Assembly (NCBI GenBank): GCA_012513545.1 | Contig: JAAZCB010001158.1 | Location: forward strand, 1 to 12,911 | DNA: 12,911 bases | Source of the DNA: Clostridiaceae bacterium | GTDB taxonomy: Bacteria > Bacillota_A > Clostridia > Acetivibrionales > Acetivibrionaceae | Direction of reading: 5' to 3' | In this document: piece by piece, positions 7,099-12,911 of the stretch | How positions within the stretch are numbered: the first letter of the stretch is position 1 | How the letters are laid out: every line of letters begins with the position of its first letter | Notes under the pieces: model-generated | Seen by the model: only the letters and a program-made list of their open reading frames with translations | What the model was told of the DNA's origin: nothing | The model's database searches: none | Program-made: the position numbers and the translations under genes

Positions 7099-8685
7099 CT
7101 ATTTTGCAACTGATAATTTTGTGGTTAATGAATTCTCAAATGTAACACATAAATATTTTGCCTGTTTTCGTACGTTAAATCCAATTGCTTTATTATATAA
7201 TCCCTCTTCAATAAAGCTAAAATTATTTTCGAATTCAATGAAAAAATCGGATCCGGCAACCTGATTCTCTTTCAGTGTATAGTCAATTCCCGGAGCAAAA
7301 TGAATGTAGAACCTGCATTTATGGTTCTTAGCAGATTTTATCGAATCTTTGATCTCTATTTTATCATCTTGAAACAGGTATTCTCGTTGATGAACAGCCC
7401 CTATATGATCATATCCGTTATGTACAGCTATTAAATGATTTTCAGATTCCATGATAATCTTTGTTTTGGCTCTTCTCCCTACCCGAAAACTATGCCATAT
7501 TTCTGACTGTTCCCCACCATCAACTTCTATTGTGTTATGAGCTCTTGTACTTCTTTCAAACCTGCGAATTTCATTGTTCTCATACGTAGATGTCCCGGTA
7601 TCAACAATGATTGGTTTCGAACTTATATACCATTCAAAGTTGAATGTATCGCTGTGAGCATGTGCAGGTTGATAATCAGGTCCGATATTACCTACATCAA
7701 ATATAAACTCTGTTGTGTTTTTCCTGTAAAACCTGTACCCTGAGCTACCCAACCTCAATTCTTTCACTGGACAAATTTCTAAAGTTTTAGCATAGTTCAT
7801 AATATCATTTACAGACGGAGCTACACCTGATGTGGAATCATTAAAATCGGAAAGTATCCCGTTACTCAAAGTCATATTGTTCATCCAGCTTACCATGAGA
7901 GATGCTTTCTCACGTAATAATATTTCCAGATCGCTATATTCAGGAGAAGAATTATTAGATAAAAGGTTAATACAATCGAGTAACCGGTTCAAAAGAATAA
8001 TATGATACATAGTAGATAATTCAAAATGAGCACCATCCTCCAATATCTGTTCTTCTAATTCCTTTAATAAGATTGATTTCGATTTTTTCATTAAATATTT
8101 GTTATTGAAATACACAGCCCCAAATAATAAAGAAAGACCATTCTCCAATAAATGATTTCCCATTAAAGGGTATTCAGGTCTACGAACAAGAAGCTGGTAT
8201 TGGTTGAAAAGATGTGAATTTATCTGGATATCCTGAATATTATGAATTGATACAAACTTTATCCAGTTGATTCCTCTCAGTGATATAGTATAAGAATGTT
8301 TCGCAACAGAATTATCATCATAGTTAAAAATAAAATCTTTGATTAAAGCAAGACCTTCATCCTTCTCAATATTTATCTGGTTCAGGAAATCAAAATAATT
8401 AAGATTGAAGGCCCATAATAGTCCGAATTGATTATCTTCCCAGTTTAAAGAATTCGTATAAATTTTACTTCTATTAAGAAAATTTAAGGTATTGTTAATC
8501 AATATATTATCAGGTCTTATAAAAGGGGATAGCTTCAATTTTCTGACAACAATCCTTTTGTTGAAATCGGATTTATTTTTTATTATCCTACTGAAAACAC
8601 TACCAATTTTGTAATAGATTCGGAAATATATCTGTCTGAATCTAAGGTGACTAACAGTGCGAATGATTTTACCCAATGAACCCAT
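7099..8685 (-). CDS. Heparinase II/III family protein without signal peptide
   Basis: A 528-residue protein with an alpha-helical toroid N-terminal half and a beta-sandwich C-terminal half, the heparinase II/III (alginate-lyase-like) layout. Visible motifs are MGNHLLENGLSLLFGA (175-190), HFELSTMYH (220-228) with a candidate catalytic Tyr227, QPAHAHSDTFNFEWY (339-353), VDTGTSTYENNEIRRFERS (361-379), then RAHNTIEVDG (381-390) and WHSFRVGRRA (397-406). Family members are polysaccharide lyases, and the same fold occurs in dermatan-sulfate glucuronyl C5-epimerase. Secreted lyases carry a signal peptide; this protein instead starts with a basic, aromatic stretch (residues 6-34) having no hydrophobic core, so it is probably cytoplasmic or membrane-bound from inside. 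It begins 3 nt after the bi-domain oxidoreductase gene, suggesting joint function. Its reaction (lyase, epimerase or other) cannot be decided here. Confidence 0.88.
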   Translation of the reverse strand: MGSLGKIIRTVSHLRFRQIYFRIYYKIGSVFSRIIKNKSDFNKRIVVRKLKLSPFIRPDNILINNTLNFLNRSKIYTNSLNWEDNQFGLLWAFNLNYFDFLNQINIEKDEGLALIKDFIFNYDDNSVAKHSYTISLRGINWIKFVSIHNIQDIQINSHLFNQYQLLVRRPEYPLMGNHLLENGLSLLFGAVYFNNKYLMKKSKSILLKELEEQILEDGAHFELSTMYHIILLNRLLDCINLLSNNSSPEYSDLEILLREKASLMVSWMNNMTLSNGILSDFNDSTSGVAPSVNDIMNYAKTLEICPVKELRLGSSGYRFYRKNTTEFIFDVGNIGPDYQPAHAHSDTFNFEWYISSKPIIVDTGTSTYENNEIRRFERSTRAHNTIEVDGGEQSEIWHSFRVGRRAKTKIIMESENHLIAVHNGYDHIGAVHQREYLFQDDKIEIKDSIKSAKNHKCRFYIHFAPGIDYTLKENQVAGSDFFIEFENNFSFIEEGLYNKAIGFNVRKQAKYLCVTFENSLTTKLSVAK

Positions 8686-8688
8686 GAA

Positions 8689-10800
8689 TTATTGTATTTC
8701 AATCCACCTTCTTTCTATAATACTTTCTACTGCGGCAAAGCTTGCTCTTGTAGTGTTCACCAGGCTATCCATTTCGATCAGGGATTTGTTTTCTTTTGTT
8801 GATAATAACTCTTTGAATTGGTTCAGATGCCCTTTATCAAGTTTTGATTTCGCTGATGTAAAACCTTTGTGCCCAAATGCCTCTAACTTTCGCCAGTTAT
8901 TAATAACATAGATTTTTCCCTGCTTGAATATTTCAATTCTTTCTTTTGGGTATTGTTTGCTACCATTTGCAAAATAATTTATCACAGCATTCGATCCATT
9001 TTCATATCTTAACAAAATACTCATATTATCGGAATTCTCTGCTGGATTTGTACCTAGTGAATTTGAACAAACATTTGTTATGCGTGAATTGGTAAAAAAC
9101 GAGCACAAATCAATAAAATGACATGCTTCACCAATAATTCTTCCTCCTCCAACACCCATATCCTGAACCCATACATTTTGAGGAATATATCCGGCATTCA
9201 TATTTGCTAAAATATTTATGGGTGCATTATCCTCACCTAGCAGCTTTTTAAGCCTGCCAGCAAGTGGGGCAAACCTTCTGTTGAAACCCACTGTCAGACT
9301 CTTACTTCCTAACTGATATGTTGCAATTATATCATTCAATTCGGTATCATTAAGGGCTAAAGGTTTTTCCACAAATACATGTTTATCCTTCTTTAGCGCA
9401 TCAATTACCATACTGGCATGCAGGTTATGCCTGGTTGTAATGAAAATGATATCCACTTCTTTATCTTCAAGAATTTCGGCATAATCGGTAGTGACATTGC
9501 TGATGTTAAAACGTTTAGCCATATTTCTTCCTGACAAACCCTTTGCAGAAGAAATCCATTTGATATTTGCATTAAGTTTTTTCAGACACGGCAGAATCAT
9601 TGCATTTGTGAAATTACCTGCACCAATAATTCCAATTATATTGCTTGTTTTGGAAAAGGTTTTATGCGTAACTGTTAAACTTCTTGAGTAATCACTTTCA
9701 GTTTCATATTCAAGTATGGAGGCAATAGAGTTATTCTTACCTATATTACTATAAATTTTTTCAAAATCGTTCAATCCGACTTTCTCAGTTATCAGCTGTA
9801 TAACCTTTAATTGCTCATTTTCAATAGCTTTAAGAATCGTTTCAAAATTTCTTTTTTCTGTCCAACGTATAAATCCAATCGGATAATCATGTCCTTTTTC
9901 TTCATAGTTTTCATCATATCTCCCGGGGCCATAGGAACACGATACCTGAAAAGTAATTTCCTTTTCATAAAAATCGGATCTTCTGATGTTTAAACCTACA
10001 ACTCCAACCAATATGATCCTACCCCTTTTACGGCATATTTTTGCTGATTGCGAAATTATTTCATCTGAACTACTGGATGCAGTAATAATTACCCCATCTA
10101 TACCAATTCCATTGGTTTTTTCCAGAATATAGTTTACTACATCAGTATCTTTTGGATTCAAAGGAGTCACCCCCATTTTTTCAGCAACGAGGAGTTTTTG
10201 ATTATCAGGGTCTATACCAATAACATTACAACCATTTGCTTTTAATAGCTGAGAGGCTATTAGACCTATTAACCCTAAACCAGTGACAACAATTGTCTCA
10301 CCAAAGGTTGGATTTAGTAACCGTATCCCTTGCAAACCAATAGCCCCTATCACCGCAAATGCAGCTTCATCATCGGTCACTTTATCCGGTACAATGGCAA
10401 CAAGATTTTCAGGAACACAAACAAATTCTGCATGGTTCCCATTGGATACTACCCGATCATCAACTTTTATTCCTTTAACACCTTCACCAACCTCAATAAC
10501 CTTACCGACATTGCAATATCCCAGAGGTAATGGCTGATTTAATTTACTAAACACGGCTTCTAACGTAGGCAAGATCCCATCTGTTTTCATTTTATCTAAA
10601 ACCATCTTAACTTTATCAGGCTGTTGCTTAGCTTTTGCTATCAGACCAGCTTTTCCAAACTCTACCAACATCTTTTCAGTCCCTAATGAAACAAGACTCC
10701 GTGTGGTTTTTATAAGAACATGTCCTTTCTGAACTATCGGGGCAGGTAGTTCTTCTAGAATAGTTGTGCCCTTTTTAAGGTCTTGAATTATTTGTTTCAT
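8689..10800 (-). CDS. Bi-domain oxidoreductase: MDR (alcohol-dehydrogenase-like) fused to Gfo/Idh/MocA
   Basis: A 703-residue fusion. Residues 1-365 form a medium-chain dehydrogenase/reductase: SLVSLGTE (35-42), LPLGYCNVGKVIEVGEGV (91-108), and the nucleotide-binding VTGLGLIGL (172-180). The GHE block and the Cys cluster of zinc alcohol dehydrogenases are absent, so catalytic zinc is doubtful. Residues 388-703 form a Gfo/Idh/MocA dehydrogenase: IIGAGNF (391-397), the catalytic-lysine motif VEKPLAL (477-483), GYIPQNVWVQD (537-547) and GRIIGEACHFIDL (553-565). Both domains should use NAD(P)(H) on sugar or nucleotide-sugar substrates in the cytoplasm. Such fusions recur beside heparinase II/III genes in polysaccharide loci. 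The ATG at 10800 fits the family N-terminus (KQIIQDLKKGTT), and the gene overlaps its upstream neighbour by 26 nt, implying translational coupling. The reaction is unknown; a redox epimerisation, one domain oxidising and the other reducing, is one possibility. Confidence 0.9.
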   Translation of the reverse strand: MKQIIQDLKKGTTILEELPAPIVQKGHVLIKTTRSLVSLGTEKMLVEFGKAGLIAKAKQQPDKVKMVLDKMKTDGILPTLEAVFSKLNQPLPLGYCNVGKVIEVGEGVKGIKVDDRVVSNGNHAEFVCVPENLVAIVPDKVTDDEAAFAVIGAIGLQGIRLLNPTFGETIVVTGLGLIGLIASQLLKANGCNVIGIDPDNQKLLVAEKMGVTPLNPKDTDVVNYILEKTNGIGIDGVIITASSSSDEIISQSAKICRKRGRIILVGVVGLNIRRSDFYEKEITFQVSCSYGPGRYDENYEEKGHDYPIGFIRWTEKRNFETILKAIENEQLKVIQLITEKVGLNDFEKIYSNIGKNNSIASILEYETESDYSRSLTVTHKTFSKTSNIIGIIGAGNFTNAMILPCLKKLNANIKWISSAKGLSGRNMAKRFNISNVTTDYAEILEDKEVDIIFITTRHNLHASMVIDALKKDKHVFVEKPLALNDTELNDIIATYQLGSKSLTVGFNRRFAPLAGRLKKLLGEDNAPINILANMNAGYIPQNVWVQDMGVGGGRIIGEACHFIDLCSFFTNSRITNVCSNSLGTNPAENSDNMSILLRYENGSNAVINYFANGSKQYPKERIEIFKQGKIYVINNWRKLEAFGHKGFTSAKSKLDKGHLNQFKELLSTKENKSLIEMDSLVNTTRASFAAVESIIERRWIEIQ

Positions 10801-11920
10801 ATAAATTTTCTTTCAAATTCTTGTATGCCTCTGATATATCAAAATCACTCAATCCTTGTTTATTACGTACCATATCCGTAATATGTAGCATAAGCAATGT
10901 TGAAAGTTCAACCTCTTTCCAGTCTCTAGTTATTCCAGAAAAAGGTTGTAATATCGCATGTTTATGTCCGACATCTTTTGGCCAAAACTTTTTTATTAAT
11001 CTTTTATGGGATTTCCAAATAGTAATTTTTTTAAAATCATCAATCTTCGCAATAATAGTACTATTCTGAAAATTAATTATTTCACTTATTCCTTCAAAAG
11101 GTTCATTTCTTGAAGTGATAACGATGCTTACCAAATCTCCGATATCAGTTGTATATGAAATATTGATATTGTCATCTGGAATTAACTCGTTGCTATAATT
11201 AATCTGGATCTTTAGTTTATCAGGTAGTTTACCGCGAATGTTAAACAAATGAAAAGAAAGATCTAACCAATGGCCCACATTACCACAAATCCTTGTTCCC
11301 TCCTGTTTATTTCTGTACCAGTGATTATCAGGTATAAAATGTCCGTTTATATGACAGGTCAAGGTGAAAGGTGAATTATCGCCAGATAAATATTTATTAA
11401 GTATCTTAATAGCTTTGGCAAATGGTCTGTTATATCCGGCATAGATATTACCCTTATATCTTTTCATTGCCTTCAATAATTCAATAAATTGGTGGTAATT
11501 TACACTGATTGGCTTTTCTATATAAACAGTTTTGTTCTTTTGTAATGCTTTTATTGCATATTCTGCATGAGTATAGTGATTTGATGCTATATAAAGTACT
11601 TTTAAGTTATTATCATCAACAAGCTCATCGAATGTTTTTGTACTGTATTTAAAGCCGTGAAATTTGCGAAGGGTATCTGCATTTTTTGGGTTAATATCAT
11701 AACAGCCTAAAAATACATTTCCCAATTTTTTATATAAAAAGAATAATATGGTTGAAAAACTAAATTGGCCGCATCCTACAATACTAATATATCTTTTCTT
11801 TTTCTTCCTGATCTGCAAATTAAACAAACCATATCGTAGCCTGCCAATTATCTTTATATAAGTTCTGCCAAAGCCGTACAACAAAAAATATCTCCGGATT
11901 TTTATAAATGATTTCCACAT
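10775..11920 (-). CDS. Gfo/Idh/MocA family oxidoreductase with N-terminal extension
   Basis: A 381-residue NAD(P)-dependent sugar dehydrogenase. The Rossmann motif ISIVGCGQF is at 45-53, about 40 residues later than usual, because the protein begins with a basic-aromatic segment (1-43, rich in Arg, Lys, Tyr, Phe, Ile and ending in KKKKR). The catalytic-lysine motif IEKPISV (134-140), AGYNRPFAK (161-169), GHFIPDNHW (193-201) and the substrate-side GTRICGNVGHWLDL (208-221) are intact. The last two align by eye with equivalent blocks in the Gfo half of the next gene's product, so the two are paralogous. The ATG at 11920 is supported by an upstream TGAGG five nt away. The 3' end overlaps the bi-domain gene by 26 nt, so the two enzymes are probably made together and may act in sequence. 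The substrate is likely a nucleotide or lipid-linked sugar; it cannot be named. Confidence 0.87.
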   Translation of the reverse strand: MWKSFIKIRRYFLLYGFGRTYIKIIGRLRYGLFNLQIRKKKKRYISIVGCGQFSFSTILFFLYKKLGNVFLGCYDINPKNADTLRKFHGFKYSTKTFDELVDDNNLKVLYIASNHYTHAEYAIKALQKNKTVYIEKPISVNYHQFIELLKAMKRYKGNIYAGYNRPFAKAIKILNKYLSGDNSPFTLTCHINGHFIPDNHWYRNKQEGTRICGNVGHWLDLSFHLFNIRGKLPDKLKIQINYSNELIPDDNINISYTTDIGDLVSIVITSRNEPFEGISEIINFQNSTIIAKIDDFKKITIWKSHKRLIKKFWPKDVGHKHAILQPFSGITRDWKEVELSTLLMLHITDMVRNKQGLSDFDISEAYKNLKENLYETNNSRP

Positions 11921-11925
11921 TATAT

Positions 11926-11930
11926 CCTCA
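11926..11930 (-). promoter_or_regulatory. Ribosome binding site of the Gfo/Idh/MocA gene
   Basis: On the minus strand TGAGG lies 5 nt before the ATG at 11920. It is one of the few convincing Shine-Dalgarno matches in the window and supports that start. The 66-nt gap it lies in (11921-11986) shows no clear promoter or terminator. Confidence 0.5.
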
Positions 11931-11986
11931 ATTTATGTGTAAACATAGTTTTTCAAAATACAATATCAATAAGTTACTTTCACTTC

Positions 11987-12911
11987 TCAATGATTCAAAG
12001 TTTTCAGATGTTCTACTTCTCTCAAATAGCTTAAAAGCAGCTTGAAACGGTTTTTCTGGTCACCAAAACGGCTTAATACATTTACCCCTTCTTTTATAAG
12101 ATCTAATTGATGGTTTGCATTCGAAATCAAATCATGAATCATTCTTGCAGTCGTCTTTGCATTAAATGGATTAATATAAACAGCGGCCTTACCACAAATG
12201 TCTCTTGCAAAATCTTTGTCAGCAACAATCAATGGAACTTTTGCGGCCATAGCCTCGAGATAATTAGCTGAAAAGGTTTCCAGAATGCTTGGAACGAATA
12301 CAATATCGGCTTTTTCATGTAACCGGATGGATTCGTGGTAGCTAAACGGCCCAATATTTTCCAGTAAATCCATAACATCAAACTTTTCTGTCAGTCGAAA
12401 TATTTTTTGAAAATACTGAGTGTTCTTATCAATTGTGATTCTAAATCTAAACTTATAATTTGATTTGGCGAGCATTTTAAGCTCTTTGGCTATTTTAGGA
12501 ATTGTATGCAAAGCCTTGTGGGGGTATGCAGCTGCCGGACAAAAAATTACAATTTCTTTCGATGTGCTAAAAGCTCTTGGAGTTTTATCTTTAAAGTGCT
12601 CTAGAAAATCACTATCTATTGCGTTTGAGATTACTTTTGTTCGCTCTTTATCCACAAAATACCTTTTGCAAAATCCCAGCCTTGATTCATTAGTCTGAAA
12701 GACGAAATAATCTGCACTTCGGATAAAACGCAAAATATAAATATGAAGCAAAACAACATAGATTTTTTGAAATATATTTCTTCCGATAAAGTACCCCTTT
12801 GCATCTGCGTGAGTATAATAAGGATTGCTAATTCCCATTATATGAAGCTGTTTGAAATTTACATAAACGGGACCAGCCATACTATAAACCATATCTGTAT
12901 TAAGTTCATTG
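11987..12911 (-). CDS. GT4-family glycosyltransferase, 5' end cut by window edge
   Basis: The frame is open to the right edge: six codons (NELNTD) precede the first visible Met at 12892, and the protein there starts in mid-fold (SMAGPVYVNFKQLHIMGISN), so the true start lies outside, perhaps 70-90 residues upstream. Numbered from that Met, the visible part covers the end of the acceptor domain, ISNAID (88-93), the donor-domain opening VIFCPAAAYPHKAL (115-128), and the retaining-GT EX7E motif in ETFSANYLE (205-213), followed by PLIVADKDFARDICG (220-234). This is the classic GT4 C-terminal donor site. It should add one sugar to the lipid-linked repeat at the inner face of the membrane. It ends 66 nt before the oxidoreductase gene, the second largest gap in the window. 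Donor and linkage are unknown. Confidence 0.87.
   Translation of the reverse strand, partial: NELNTDMVYSMAGPVYVNFKQLHIMGISNPYYTHADAKGYFIGRNIFQKIYVVLLHIYILRFIRSADYFVFQTNESRLGFCKRYFVDKERTKVISNAIDSDFLEHFKDKTPRAFSTSKEIVIFCPAAAYPHKALHTIPKIAKELKMLAKSNYKFRFRITIDKNTQYFQKIFRLTEKFDVMDLLENIGPFSYHESIRLHEKADIVFVPSILETFSANYLEAMAAKVPLIVADKDFARDICGKAAVYINPFNAKTTARMIHDLISNANHQLDLIKEGVNVLSRFGDQKNRFKLLLSYLREVEHLKTLNH

Noticed and set aside
7092..7109. TTG start five codons upstream for the GT4 gene
   Set aside because: The ATG at 7094 directly precedes the first beta strand and removes an 11-nt overlap with the heparinase gene.
10283..10537. Plus-strand open frames antisense to the bi-domain oxidoreductase
   Set aside because: The opposite strand encodes conserved MDR motifs through this region; these are shadow frames without family features.
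11934..11947. Short inverted repeat TATGT-GTAA-ACATA in the gap before the Gfo gene
   Set aside because: A five-bp AT-rich stem without a following U-tract is too weak for a terminator and expected by chance.
1..12911. CRISPR arrays, tRNA/rRNA genes, insertion sequences or long repeats
   Set aside because: No regularly spaced repeats, transposase motifs, terminal inverted repeats or RNA-gene signatures were seen by eye on either strand.

Overview
This window is the interior of a bacterial surface-polysaccharide (O-antigen, capsule or exopolysaccharide) biosynthesis locus of the Wzx/Wzy type. Every convincing gene lies on the minus strand and is packed tightly: gaps of 3-67 nt, two overlaps, and no intergenic stretch over 70 nt. 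The DNA is AT-rich. Shine-Dalgarno sequences are mostly absent. The best promoter-like site resembles the Bacteroidetes TTTG / TAnnTTTG consensus, and the proteins read like those of Bacteroidota surface-glycan loci. A Bacteroidota host is therefore likely but is an inference. No RNA gene, CRISPR array, insertion sequence or transposase was seen.

In transcription order (right to left): (1) a GT4 glycosyltransferase whose 5' end is cut by the right edge; (2) a stand-alone Gfo/Idh/MocA oxidoreductase with a basic-aromatic N-terminal extension; (3) a 703-residue fusion of a medium-chain dehydrogenase and a second Gfo/Idh/MocA domain; (4) a heparinase II/III-family protein without a signal peptide; (5) a second GT4 glycosyltransferase; (6) a large O-antigen polymerase/ligase-family membrane protein with an unusual extramembrane insertion; (7) a short-chain dehydrogenase resembling the WbpV/WreQ reductases; (8) a WecA/WbpL-like polyprenyl-phosphate glycosyl-1-phosphate transferase; (9) a Wzx flippase; (10) a CgeB-like glycosyltransferase whose 3' end is cut by the left edge.

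Proposed workflow: gene 7 finishes a UDP-N-acetyl-dideoxyhexose such as UDP-QuiNAc or UDP-FucNAc; gene 8 puts it on undecaprenyl phosphate; the three glycosyltransferases extend the repeat unit; Wzx flips it; the polymerase joins the units. The Gfo / MDR-Gfo / heparinase-fold block (genes 2-4) looks like a sugar-modifying module whose chemistry cannot be read from sequence alone. Missing from the window are the 4,6-dehydratase needed for gene 7's proposed substrate, the export and chain-length genes (Wza/Wzc type), and the main promoter, which probably lies to the right.

The most unusual points are the cysteine-rich, jelly-roll-like insertion in the polymerase, the apparently cytoplasmic heparinase-fold protein coupled to two related Gfo modules, the shared basic-aromatic N-termini of genes 2 and 4, and the TTG starts of both Wzx and the polymerase, with a ten-codon ORF bridging the initiating transferase and wzx.
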